52,569 nucleotides of DNA, taken from positions 1-52,569 of the forward strand of contig JAQGDQ010001244.1 in NCBI GenBank assembly GCA_030141605.1, given 5' to 3'. Below the pieces are notes generated by a model. The model was not told the DNA's origin. It saw only the letters and a program-made list of their open reading frames with translations, and made no database searches. This document shows, piece by piece, positions 1-10,219 of the stretch. The translations under genes and the position numbers were made by a program. This stretch comes from Tubiluchus corallicola. Its lineage: Eukaryota > Priapulida > Priapulimorpha > Priapulimorphida > Tubiluchidae. The first letter of the stretch is position 1, and every line of letters starts with the position of its first letter.

Positions 1-107
1 TATATTCTTGTTAACTGTTGAAAATGAGGGTGACAGTATCATGAATTCTGTTTTGTCATTATTCATTTTTAGCTTGTAATGACTAAATGCCATATAGTCG
101 TTTGCAT

Positions 108-362
108 TCATATGACAATTGCGAAGTCTTTTCTGATTTCTTCAACATCAGGAGATTGATCGCTCAAATAAAACAGCACTTGAGTGGTTTGGTGCTTGTG
201 TGATAAATCTAGTGTGCTACCAAAGATTATTGCAAAATATTTTGCCCTTTTCACTTGATCAATTATTTTCTCTTTCACATGTTTTCCAAGAGCGGAAATA
301 AACTTGTTTTGAATCCGAGGTGATAAATATGACACAGTTTTCTTACCACTCCTCTTTTTTCG
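108..362 (-). mobile_element. hAT transposase fragment (DUF4371 / ZMYM1-like), broken
   Basis: Read on the minus strand, this stretch gives a frame containing SYLSPRIQNKFISALGKHVK, followed by KEKIIDQVKRAKYFAIIF and a DLSHKHQTTQV segment. This is the recognisable start of the DUF4371 region of hAT transposases often labelled zinc finger MYM-type protein 1-like. The frame is open upstream to about 362 through SGKKTV and stops at 108. Only about 80 residues of a protein normally several hundred long are present, and no dimerisation domain follows within the window. The usual DST of the family motif (F-D-S-T) reads GST here, so an early acidic residue is lost. It is a dead fragment. The relation to the hAT-like element ends at 3.7-5.3 kb is only inferred. 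Confidence 0.75.
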
Positions 363-1736
363 TAGTAGTGTTACTGCTACTATAAATCCTTTAACTTTAA
401 GGCCTGTAATGCTAAAATCACCATCCTATCTGCTTTAGAACATGCAATACAGGTGATATATTGCACAAGCCGCTACAGCCGTCTTGGAATTCTAAATAAG
501 GTGATGTCATACGTGTTTTTAAGCACCAGACGTGGATTCCTTGTCATTCGAAACCTATACCCATACATGCCAAAATCATCATCTTGTCCGTTCTACGAAT
601 GGCCAATGCATGCTAATAATTATTAATGATGGCTTGTCGGTCATTTTGAGAATGGCGGCAATTCCCGATTTTCGATTGACCCCGTGTCTAGAATTAATCA
701 CCTTGATGGGTCCTAGCATTATGCAAAAGTTTCATAACTTTTAGGCAAAATAAGAAATTTTTCAGCATTCTGTTAGAGCACATGTCAGGTACCATGCAAC
801 GGTAATTCTTATTTTTTTATTATTAGACTGATTTAATTTTTTGCACTCATTTTGCGTCTAGCACCTTTTTGGATCAACAATTAAGGTCAAATTCATTCTT
901 TTTATAATAATCTTTTAAATGAAACAGCTAGTGTAATAAAATCAGCTTTGGATCAACCATTAATCGTCAGTAAGTGCTTAGGGTCTCAGCTAGGGAAAGA
1001 GGAGCCGCACACGGTTCTTTCAAATCAAATAATTATCCAAAAGTAAAATATGCCGAAATATATCAGCAGTGAAAATGAAAGTGCGTTCACTATGTTTGCT
1101 AGCAGTTTCATTCATTTTTAATCAAATATCTTTTTTATGCACTGCAAAGCTGATACTCTAGCATTTACTGTAAATAAATTTTATTGCAAGTTTTTATTCT
1201 GAATTACATAATATGGATAATATGGGGGTACCATATCTTTTTAGTGCTCAGGGCCTCTTATGGTTTTAATCCAACCCTGCATAAATTTGTGTGGATGTTT
1301 CATTTTGTGGCAGCCATATTGAAAACGGTGGCTTTTTTTGAAATGAAAGCAATTGAAGCGGATTCAACTATCCTGAAATGGAAATAATAATCGCTTCCCA
1401 ATGTTAATTTTCTGGAAATTAATATCTTCTGCTTTATGTAGTTTAGTTGGCGGCCATTTTGTTTTTCACATTTTTGACCCTTTTCCAGTTTTTCAAGCTG
1501 GCAACAGCTTTTTCGGATTGAGCGTAGTCAAGCTGATAAGACCGACTATATTGCCCACTTTTAGAAACAGCGCTCCTAGTAGTATAGTAGTGTTATAGAA
1601 GCAGCTTTTCAGGATTTTCTTATAGCCTATTGTGCCATTTTGTATGCTGTAGATTTTCAGGCAGGTAAGCAGGCATAGAAACCTCGTTTACATGTATATT
1701 ATCATCATCATCAACATCTTTCGATTAATTTTTGTT
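363..1736. other. AT-rich intergenic DNA, no gene seen
   Basis: Several frames of about 60-70 codons are open here, but none shows a domain, splice context or codon pattern that I can defend. I see no repeat family signature. The stretch leads directly into the pentanucleotide array. Confidence 0.5.
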
Positions 1737-2846
1737 AATATATATATTATATTATATTATATTATATTATATTATATTATATTATATTATATTATATTAT
1801 ATTATATTATATTATATTATAATATAATATAATATAATATAATATAATATAATATAATATAATATAATATAATATAATATAATATAATATACTATACTAT
1901 ACTATAATATAATATAATATAATATAATATAATATAATAGTATAGTATAGTATATTATATTATATTATATTATATTATATTATATTATATTATATTATAG
2001 TATAGTATAGTATAGTATAGTATAGTATAGTATAGTATATTATATTATATTATATTATATTATATTATATTATATTATATTATATTATATTATATTATAT
2101 TATATTATATTATATTATATTATATTATATTATATTATATTATATTATAGTATAGTATAGTATATTATATTATATTATATTATATTATATTATATTATAT
2201 TATATTATAGTATAGTATAGTATAGTATAGTATAGTATAGTATAGTGTAGTATAGTGTAGTGTAGTGTAGTGTAGTGTATTGTATTGTATTGTATTGTAT
2301 TGTATTGTATTGTATTGTATTGTATTGTATTGTATTGTATTGTATTGTATTGTATTGTATTGTATTGTATTGTATTGTATTGTATTGTTGTATTGTATTG
2401 TATTGTATTGTATTGTATGGTATGGTATGGTATGGTATGGTATGGTATGGTATGGTATGGTATGGTATGGTATGGTATGGTATGGTATGGTATGGTATGA
2501 GTATGGTATGGTATGGTATTATATTATATTATATTATATTATATTATATTATATTATATTATATTATATTATATTATATTATATTATATTATATTATATT
2601 ATATTATATTATATTATATTATATTATATTATATTATATTATATTATATTATATTATATTATATTATATTATATTATATTATATTATATTATATTATATT
2701 ATATTATATTATATTATATTATATTATATTATATTATATTATATTATATTATATTATAGTATATTATATTATATTGTATTGTATCATATCGTATCGTATA
2801 TAATATATGATATCGTATCGTATATGATATGATATTATATTTTTTG
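1737..2846. repeat. Pentanucleotide satellite array in variant blocks
   Basis: About 1.1 kb consists almost wholly of 5-base units. The base unit ATATT runs from about 1741. At about 1820 it switches to its reverse complement (AATAT), then passes through short ACTAT and AGTAT blocks. Longer blocks follow: AGTAT/AGTGT near 2209-2278, TGTAT at 2279-2418 with one slipped unit near 2387, GGTAT at about 2419-2515, and a very uniform ATATT block at about 2516-2757. The array decays through TATCG/TATCA variants to about 2846. Because 5 and 3 are coprime, three frames stay open for up to 185 codons as tandem pentapeptides (YCIVL, YIILY). These are artefacts of the repeat, not proteins. Confidence 0.97.
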
Positions 2847-3717
2847 GTAAATTAAGTATGTCACTGCTTGTGGCTACACTATATAAATACATCGAACGTC
2901 CAGATCCACGGCTACCACCACCTGCCCTGGAGGACTTACCTGCAAAAACCAGTTTTTAATGATTATATGAACTATTTTACTAGAAGACAGCAGTTAACAA
3001 GACTTAAAAATATACTAGTATGAGTCTGCAAGCACTAACGTTACAGAGACTTTATATGTAATGGCAGAGTCGGACTGCAACAAGTAAGTAGACACAAACT
3101 CTTGAATGTTCTCGAAATTGATTGTAGCTGCAGAAAAAAAAGCATGAAGTATGCTAAGGGTTCATACTTTTTAAACGTTGAATAGCTGTAGCTGTAGGCC
3201 TAAATACTATAAAAAGTGTATGCTTGAGGTGTTTTTGGTTATCACTCATTTTTGTAAATGAGAAATTCTGGCTATATTTACTCTCAATAATTCTGGTGAA
3301 CCTCGATCACTGGAAAGTTTTATACACAAACTAGCAAAATAGCCATTAACTAAGAGTTTATTTTATAAAACGTTAAAAAATACAACCTACGTACAAGGGC
3401 GCAGAAAAAACTATCGTACAATGTGGGCCTTAAGCCCTTAAACACTTTAAAATGCTTAAAACTTTGTTCCATCGTTTGCTATACCAGCTTGCGAAAAACT
3501 GGTATAAATTGTACAAATTCAGTTGACGTAATTTTATGAACTATGAAAATTTGAAATTGATAGACAGTCAAGAGAATTACGATAAACTTCAGATTAATCA
3601 ATCGATGTGTGTGTAGGCATCAGAATTCAGATCTGTTATGTACCGTGCTCTGAAAGCGAAAGTTTCTGAGTTCAAGTCCTATATTAGTTGGGCTATAATT
3701 TTTTAGCGCAACCTTCT
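2847..3717. other. AT-rich spacer, no gene seen
   Basis: No coding exon or repeat family is recognised. A short B-box-like string (GAGTTCAAGTCCT) occurs near 3668-3680, without a convincing A-box or cloverleaf, so I do not call a tRNA or SINE. Confidence 0.45.
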
Positions 3718-5285
3718 GTTGTAAACAGGATTGGCTCTACCACTAGGTAAACTAGGGAGGTGCCTAGTTAGGGCGCCAAATTCTGGAAGTAATTTATAAA
3801 TTTTTCAATTTAGCATAAGCAATAACATAGTATCTATGTAACTGCTTAGTGCTTCAGTGCATAGCACTTTAATTAAAGGAGACCAGAGGCGTAACAAGAT
3901 GGGATGGGAGCAACAGGGGGCAATCATCCCCGGGGGAAAAGGTGAGAGGGCCCCAAAATTCTTCTAGAATTCAGTGACTGTTAATAATTAATTACAGATC
4001 CGACATAACAAAAGCTTTCAAATCACAACAAATCCACCTAGTCACAGATCATCGTAGCTCACTTAATTACTGCATACAACCTAGAAAAAGGCTCATGTTA
4101 GTTATGGTGTCGGTAGGGCGTCTCGTGGCTTAGCGGGTCAACAATTTTGGGAAAAACAATGGTGTTTTTCTAAATGCCGATTGTATTATTGTAAAAACCT
4201 GTAGTGTTCTGTACCTTCCATAATTCTTGCACGTTTTAATGATGGAGCTGAATTAAGGGACTGTGTTACGCGCAACAAATGCATTAAAAAAGTTATTCTG
4301 AGGCAGTACCGCAAATCAAACTTATGTTGATTCCTAGAAAAAATTATCTTTTGTCTATCCCATCATATCGAAAAAGGAAAGTCGGGCTCAGGGACGTAAA
4401 AAACGTGCACAATTTGTGGCTTCACCCACGAAAAAAATGAGCAAAATATTAAAAGAACGGGCGCCAAAAATTTTATTTTTGCCCCAGGGCGTCACAAGCA
4501 CTTGCTATGTCTCTGAATCAAACGAACTACTGACGTTACTTTCCTGTCAAAACGTGTGATTCATAACAGGGATAGCTCTTTTACCTCAGCAAAAACACTT
4601 TCTGCTTTACCTGGCTTCTTAACATTACGTCATTCATTTAGATATTACTGACTCGTTACCCTGCTTATGCCCAGTTTATATTATATGCATAAAGCGGCAG
4701 AGAACGTAACTAACAACTCCTTCCATTAATAAGTTTATCACAATAGAATTTATCTAGTTTTGGTAGATAAACCTATGAGAATCGAAGTCTTCAGGAGCGT
4801 AATATACTGTCAATGCAGGAAACGAAAGGTAAAAAACTTGGCAGACATTGAACAGCAAAAAGATTCGGTAATGAAATGGATATACGCAAAAAAGAGGAGT
4901 TACTGTTTCAAACATGATGATAATTTTTGATGAAAAGGCTTCGCCTGTGAAAATCTGGCCAAGAGAATGTGCAAGTACATGAAGAGTGTACAACAAAAAT
5001 TAAAATTTTGATAGCTCCTAGCTGACGACAATCGAATCACATATTCTATTCAAATTAATGAAATTAACATAAGCTGTGGACAGGCAATTTAAAAGTAACT
5101 ACAGTTAATTAGCACATTATAATACACGTATGAACCTAACACATAGGTACTATTATACATTATTATACACAACAAAAATTCAATTTCAAATGGGGACCGT
5201 GGAGAAGGGATTGACTTTTCAGAAGGCGGTGCCATAATACTTTTGCAAGGGCGTCAAATTACTTAGAGCCGGCTCTGGTTGTAAG
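3718..5285. mobile_element. Non-autonomous hAT-like transposon with 8-bp TSD
   Basis: The element runs from 3726 to 5277. Its left end begins CAGGATTGGCTCTAC. The right end, read inward on the other strand, begins CAGAGCCGGCTCTAAG, so the termini are imperfect inverted repeats of CAGxxxxGGCTCTA form. Immediately outside lie GTTGTAAA (3718-3725) and GTTGTAAG (5278-5285), a 7-of-8 match. Eight-base duplications and CAG-type ends are hAT hallmarks. Both ends carry the GGGCGYCAAAT string a little further in. No transposase frame is present. A second element is inserted inside (3884-4515). Orientation cannot be assigned without coding sequence. Confidence 0.8.
3884..4515. mobile_element. Second hAT-like element nested inside the first
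   Basis: The left end is CAGAGGCGTAACAAG. The right end on the opposite strand reads CAGAGACATAGCAAG, giving 15-bp inverted repeats with three mismatches. Both sides continue with G/C-rich subterminal sequence: a GGGGGCAATCATCCCC block on the left, and a GCCCCAGGGCGTCAC block near 4481-4495 on the right. The flanks AAGGAGAC (3876-3883) and AATCAAAC (4516-4523) match at five of eight positions, a worn candidate target duplication. There is no coding capacity. Nesting implies it inserted after the 3726-5277 element. Confidence 0.65.
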
Positions 5286-5950
5286 CATGAAGGTCCTGTT
5301 TAATGTGTGCCTGAGATAATTTACGGAAAGATTCAGAAGCACATATTCAACTCCACACTGTTGAGTGTATGAGTGATATTTCACTGGTGTTAGATACAGG
5401 AACTAGTGGCTCTGAGATATCTTACAAAAAGGTGCAGCGTCTTGTAGTCAACTCTCATAGCTGAGTGTATTAAAAATGAGTGGTATAACGATAGGTGGCT
5501 CTAATAGATTGTACGTATACATGTATATGAGACTTTTGTGTTGAACTACGTGAGTTTATGAAGGGTATCAGAGAAAAAAAATGGAAGGAAGCAATTCCAT
5601 TTGTAAGCCTAATCAGGCAGAACAGACCAGTAAGAGGAAGAGCAGAAAAGATGTCCCCTCCGTGCCTTCTTTATTTTCTTCGTCAAGTTCTTGTGTCAAG
5701 GTACCGGACAAGCGAGTAAAACCGACTTGAAAACAATTTACGATTCTAAAAAATCGCTCAGCGGGCCAGCTGACCTACTTGAACAATTCACTAGAACCTT
5801 ATTTCGTTTTCAGAGCTTACTAGATAGCATTTATGTGTGAAGATAGTCAGTCAGTCCCCACACGACTATGCTGAATAATGCATCAAACTGCCAGATTTTA
5901 TAAATAAGTGTACAAAAATGAAATCAGGTTTTTATTTTTTAAGTTTTAAG
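5286..5950. other. Upstream region of the SABATH gene
   Basis: No exon is recognised. A T-rich run ending in AAG at 5948-5950, directly before GTTTCAAAGG, could be a 3' splice site. If so, the methyltransferase has a 5'UTR intron and translation begins at 5987. No TATA box stands out. Confidence 0.35.
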
Positions 5951-5986
5951 GTTTCAAAGGCGCCGAAGCTAGATTGTGATTGGAAA

Positions 5987-7111
5987 ATGGAAAACACACA
6001 AATTACCGAAAATGAATACCGCAAAACCTTACCAATCCTGTCTGCATACCATATGACAATAGATGCTGCTTATGCCGTTAGCTCAAATTGTGCAAAAACT
6101 GCAAGGTTTCTGCCAAACATTGAAAATGTATTTAGAATAGTCGACTTTGGATCAGGCAATGGTGGCTTAGGACTTCACCTGATGAAGAACATAATTACAA
6201 TCGTCAAAAGAACCCATGGGCAAGATATCAGTATAGAAGTTATCTATAATGACAAATTGACACAAAATTTTCATGGTTTGTTCACATTAGTGCTTGGAAA
6301 GATGCCAGAAGTAACAAGTTATATGAATGAACAGAACAAAGTCTATATATTAGTAAATGGAACTTCGTTTTATCAGCAATGCGTACCAGATGATTCCGTT
6401 CACTTGGGGTTATGCACGATGTCGCTTCATTGGCTTTCCAAGAAGCCTTGTAACATCACTGGTCATTTGTTTCATGTGGGCATCACAGACATTTCTGAGA
6501 AAGAACAGTTTGAGAAGCAGGCTGCTAAGGACTGGAAAAATTTTCTGGGAAGCAGAAAGAACGAACTCAGAAAAGGAGGACAGATCATCATCACTACACT
6601 AGGTGTGACAAATGAGGGACATTTCATAGGCAGCACATCCCGGTCTGGAAAGTCATATAAAGATAGAATCGCAGAGGACTGGGAATCAATGTTATCGAAC
6701 AAAATCATCACCCCAGAAGAGTACCAAGAGACAACATTCAATATTTACTTCTATAATAAATCTGAATTGCTTGAACCATTTAAGAACGAAAACCCATCAC
6801 AGGAGAGACTTGGAATGAAGATAACAGACTTTCAAACTAAAATAATACAATGTCCAATGTATAACAAATTTTTGAAAGAAAAAGAAGAACCAGGCTCAGC
6901 TAAAGCTTACGCGGAGAATCTTGCAGCATCAATCAAACCTTGGTCAAGACCAATGTTTATTTCCAGCTTATCAGATGAACGACCACTTCCAGAAAAAGAA
7001 GCAATAGTGAATGAATTCTACAAGAGGCATGCAAACAGCATTGCAGCAGATGCAAAGAATTACGTCTGCGATTATGTATTGCACTGCATGTGTATAGAAA
7101 AACTTGAATGA
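5987..7111 (+). CDS. SABATH-family SAM-dependent carboxyl methyltransferase
   Basis: This encodes 374 residues in one exon, the usual size for SABATH enzymes (Methyltransf_7), which transfer methyl from S-adenosylmethionine to the carboxyl group of small acids, or to a ring nitrogen. Visible motifs: VDFGSGNGG at residues 52-60 (SAM-binding loop), the acidic NDK...F-x-x-LF segment at 88-99, GTSFY at 125-129, and SLHWLSKKP at 146-154, the family signature whose His-Trp contacts the substrate carboxylate in plant enzymes. The C-terminal half has the expected helical cap. An in-frame ATG at 5918 would add 23 residues of T-rich, unlikely sequence, so I prefer 5987, which has A at -3 and G at +4. 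The frame is intact with no internal stop. The substrate cannot be told from sequence. The gene is convergent with the ISOC2-like gene. SABATH genes are best known in plants, which makes the context notable. Confidence 0.9.
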   Translation: MENTQITENEYRKTLPILSAYHMTIDAAYAVSSNCAKTARFLPNIENVFRIVDFGSGNGGLGLHLMKNIITIVKRTHGQDISIEVIYNDKLTQNFHGLFTLVLGKMPEVTSYMNEQNKVYILVNGTSFYQQCVPDDSVHLGLCTMSLHWLSKKPCNITGHLFHVGITDISEKEQFEKQAAKDWKNFLGSRKNELRKGGQIIITTLGVTNEGHFIGSTSRSGKSYKDRIAEDWESMLSNKIITPEEYQETTFNIYFYNKSELLEPFKNENPSQERLGMKITDFQTKIIQCPMYNKFLKEKEEPGSAKAYAENLAASIKPWSRPMFISSLSDERPLPEKEAIVNEFYKRHANSIAADAKNYVCDYVLHCMCIEKLE

Positions 7112-7152
7112 TTTATGGTAAATATTTGTCTGGGTTTAAATGTGTAGTAGAA

Positions 7153-7158
7153 AATAAA
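7153..7158 (+). promoter_or_regulatory. Polyadenylation signal AATAAA
   Basis: A canonical hexamer lies 42 bases after the methyltransferase stop codon, the expected distance for a short 3'UTR. Confidence 0.6.
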
Positions 7159-8005
7159 TAGATCATATGCTAATTAATTGCAGTTGTACATCATATATTC
7201 ATTTTTTATAAATAGTAAACACATATTGCAATCAGCAGTGCATCTGTAGGTGGAAAAATTACGAATAAGTTACTACAAATGTAACACAAAGTGACGTAAT
7301 ACAAAAGAATCAGATTCAAAAATTTGTAATTATGCATTCCTAATATGTGCAATGTGTTTGAATACCTGACATGGACATGGACCATGTTGTGCATTCAACT
7401 AAACATTATCAAATATTGACAACGAATGGCGTTGAGGCAATTTTATGACAGATACCAGACTTTGCATTTGCTTTTCGCATTGGCAAAATATCAGCGCAAC
7501 GCATAATAACAACTGATTAAAGGCCCGGTCAATTTATTAAGCCTGTCTCAAAATAAGTTATAAAAGAGACAAACAAGCTGTTTCACACATGCAAAAATAA
7601 CAAATTTATTTCTTCCATATCATCCATCATTAAGTACAATTATTCAATTTATCTGTTGTACAACATGGGCTTATTTGAAAGCTGTGATAAACTTTTATCA
7701 GTTCCTTTTCATTACCAGTACAAAAATTATTGTTTTATAAAAATTAACAATGCTCACCCTTCAAGACAACATAAACACTATAAATGATAATCTAAATAGT
7801 CTGTAGCACAATCGGACCCACAAAGTAAAGAAACTAGTTTAAAACACTAACAAATGTTGGCATGGAAATATTTGATATAGTAATGCTGTTTTTCTGAAAA
7901 AATAAGTAAAAATATCAACACTTTGGCAGGTTTTAATTTAATTTACCCAATTTAATTACAGATGTACAAACACAAAATTTCACAAACTTTTAAAATTAGG
8001 TATAA
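7159..8005. other. Convergent intergenic / 3'UTR spacer
   Basis: This AT-rich spacer lies between the 3' ends of two convergent genes. No coding exon is seen. Further minus-strand AATAAA hexamers (for example complementary to 7605-7610) could serve as distal polyadenylation sites for the ISOC2-like gene. Confidence 0.5.
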
Positions 8006-8011
8006 TTTATT
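8006..8011 (-). promoter_or_regulatory. Candidate polyadenylation signal for ISOC2-like gene
   Basis: TTTATT on the plus strand is AATAAA on the minus strand, about 165 bases downstream of the ISOC2-like stop codon. Other copies lie further downstream, so site choice is uncertain. Confidence 0.4.
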
Positions 8012-8175
8012 TATAATTTAAACAACCCGCACACAAAAACTGGATTTGTCACCAGAATCACTCTATACAGCCACTACTATCTATTGAAAAATCAAAAATC
8101 TTTTAACCTGCTGATAAATTTTACTCCAATGTATACTGTTCAAAATTTATCCTAAAATTCATGAAAAACCAGAGT

Positions 8176-8793
8176 TTACATTTTGGCAGGATTATTTGCC
8201 GGATTCATGCTCAGTAATCCACTATCAGGAGCTGCATTCCATATAATCTTCTGTATTGGTTTAAATTGTGGATGGGATGAGCCACCTACAAGGGTCAACA
8301 GAACACTTTCACTGGTAGTCAAAAATGCTCCAACATCATGCATTCTTTGAAAAGCATACATACGATCTACCATGCTCCGAGAGGAACAAGCATCAACAAC
8401 CACGTGAACGTCATAATTTTGTTCTACCAAGTCTAATACAGTGTTCTGTACACAAACATGTGCCTCAATACCACATAAAATAATTGACTTTCTATCTGGA
8501 ATCTTTTTTAGCTCTTCAATAACCCCTGGAACCATCATTGAAAATTGAGTTTTCTGTATTAAGGTGGACTTGCTAATGTCAAGCTCAGATACAGTAGGCC
8601 CAAGTCCTTTAGGGTATTGTTCTGTTGCTATTACAGGAATATCTAGTAATTGAACACCTGTTAGAACTCGATTAGCAGTTTCAATAATTTGTGGATAAAA
8701 TGATATAGTTGGTCGAAACTTCTCCTGCATATCACAAAGAAACAATATTGACGTTTTAGGGTTGAGCTTTCCAAGAGATCTGCTAAGTGCCAT
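8176..8793 (-). CDS. ISOC2: Isochorismatase-domain hydrolase, ISOC2-like
   Basis: This encodes 205 residues in a single coding exon, the same length as vertebrate ISOC2 and shorter than ISOC1. The isochorismatase-like cysteine hydrolase fold covers nearly the whole chain. The catalytic triad is visible: Asp21 in LFLCDMQEKFR, Lys81 in QKTQFSMM, and Cys114 in LCGIEAHVCVQNT, whose preceding Gly-Ile-Glu-Ala carries the family's cis-peptide. Other conserved strings are TEQYPKGLGPT (57-67), VVVDACSSRSMVDRM and the C-terminal APDSGLL. The first ATG is at 8793; an upstream GTG is in frame but sits in the 5'UTR. CTTTCAG directly before GCAATAACC (exon from 8818) is a good 3' splice site, so a non-coding first exon should lie further right. 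Animal ISOC proteins are soluble and their physiological substrate is poorly defined; do not read this as an isochorismate pathway. Confidence 0.95.
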   Translation of the reverse strand: MALSRSLGKLNPKTSILFLCDMQEKFRPTISFYPQIIETANRVLTGVQLLDIPVIATEQYPKGLGPTVSELDISKSTLIQKTQFSMMVPGVIEELKKIPDRKSIILCGIEAHVCVQNTVLDLVEQNYDVHVVVDACSSRSMVDRMYAFQRMHDVGAFLTTSESVLLTLVGGSSHPQFKPIQKIIWNAAPDSGLLSMNPANNPAKM

Positions 8794-8820
8794 GACTGCC
8801 GTCACTAAAGGTTATTGCCT
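8794..8820 (-). promoter_or_regulatory. 5'UTR start of second exon with 3' splice site
   Basis: On the minus strand the sequence reads TTTTGTTCACTTTCAG then GCAATAACCTTTAG and the ATG. The AG lies at 8819-8820. A pyrimidine-rich tract followed by CAG, just before an ATG that opens a complete conserved protein, indicates a 5'UTR intron. I cannot place the first exon. Confidence 0.6.
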
Positions 8821-10219
8821 GAAAGTGAACAAAATGAAATCTATTTTTATAACATTAGAATATGACAGGCCACAGCACTGCATGATATCCTGTGACACGT
8901 TGTAAGGAAACTAAAAAATTCCTATGTGCAACATTTTACACAAATTTTTTGGGAGATTTTTCCCATAACCTCATTGCAGTTTATTATACATTGAAAACAA
9001 AATCTGAAGCTAGGGCGGCCACCGGTCCAGATTTTCCCGGATACTTCAGAGAATTAGGCTTGATGTTAAAGAGCCAAATATGTCCAAAAATTTCAGAGAA
9101 AATCAACGTTTTGCAGCTGATTTAATATTTTTTAAACTTACAACGTCCTTTTGGCTCCTTCGACAATATGTAGCACATTTAGCGTATGCACTTAGCTCTG
9201 CTAAGAACCGTACATAGAGGTTCATAAAACTTTGGTTAAACTTTCATTGATGATTCAGAGTGACTTCGATTACACATGCGATAAAATGTATAAAGACAAT
9301 TTGAAAGCTGTCATTGAAATCTCAAAATATAGTTCAATGCATAAAATTTAGTTTATGTACGAAAATTTAGTACGAAAATGCAAATTGACTGTTAAATGCA
9401 ATGTTCATAATGATGGCATTGATGGTTCTAAAACTGGCTACAAAAATTTTACCCTAATATAAAATGTAGAACTTAGACAATCACTGTTGTTACAAAACAG
9501 ATATATCTACAACCAGGTTTAGACCCCCCTCATTGCCTTGTCAAGGTGCAAATACACACCGTCTTAGGTCACCTACCCAGCAATGGTAAGATTGGCTCAG
9601 TAGGGAATGCCTCTTAGAGGGAACACTGACCACCTCCTAAAATAAGTTAAGATATTTCTTACAAGAAGTTACGAATGCAAAGAATCTATAAACCAAACCA
9701 ATAGAAACTATAGCATAGTATTATTTAGTTCATAACTGAATTACTACTAGTCAGTGCACCAAGTGAGCTTCTCAAAGTATGTAATTTGCCAGTGAATTGG
9801 GACTCAGTACCTAGCACTTTTCAAGTAACATGATAATGAAAGTCTAACAAGCATAACATGTTGAGATAAGGGACACAAAGAAACAGATTTAAAACTTACA
9901 CAATGCAAAATTTGTATTTAGTTCATCTATCTATAGTACAGCTACATTAAGTAGAAATTCATCTTGTAAATTAGGCCTATTTGCAAAGAAAAACTGTAGA
10001 AAAAGTAAAAGTTAATAGATGTAAAAAAATAAAATAATTAAACAATAAAGTTTTATCAAATTCAGAAACTTCTTGTTACTTTACACAGTGCCAAGATGCA
10101 CTAATATTCAGTCATACGATAAATGTAAATGGTCTGATGATGTGAGTAGCTTGGACACATTTATCTATGTCCATTCACTTATTAACATACATCCTAGTCA
10201 TTCGTACTTTATCTATGTC
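8821..10219. other. Intergenic / 5'UTR intron of ISOC2-like gene, with repeat scraps
   Basis: No coding exon is seen. Near 9013-9048 a string containing AGGGCGGCCACCGGTCC and TTTTCCCGGATA resembles the end of a DNA transposon. At about 9497-9645 a block of distinctly higher GC content stands out. The rest is AT-rich and unremarkable. Confidence 0.4.
9497..9645. repeat. GC-richer block, possible SINE or MITE copy
   Basis: About 150 bases containing TTGTCAAGGTGCAAATACAC, AGGTCACCTACC and GGAACACTGACCACCTCC contrast with AT-rich flanks. There are no terminal inverted repeats and no Pol III boxes that I can confirm. Calling it a dispersed repeat rests only on its composition. Confidence 0.25.

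Noticed and set aside
2275-2832. Open frame of 185 codons of tandem YCIVL/YIILY pentapeptides (and two overlapping frames)
   Set aside because: Produced by a 5-base repeat lacking stop codons in all frames; no non-repeat sequence, no gene context.
3640-3690. tRNA or tRNA-derived SINE, from a GAGTTCAAGTCCT string
   Set aside because: Only a B-box-like motif; no A-box at the right distance and no cloverleaf pairing.
5918-5986. Extending the SABATH protein to the upstream ATG (23 more residues)
   Set aside because: The extra codons are T-rich low-complexity sequence resembling an intron end, and the shorter form already has the normal family length and a better start context.
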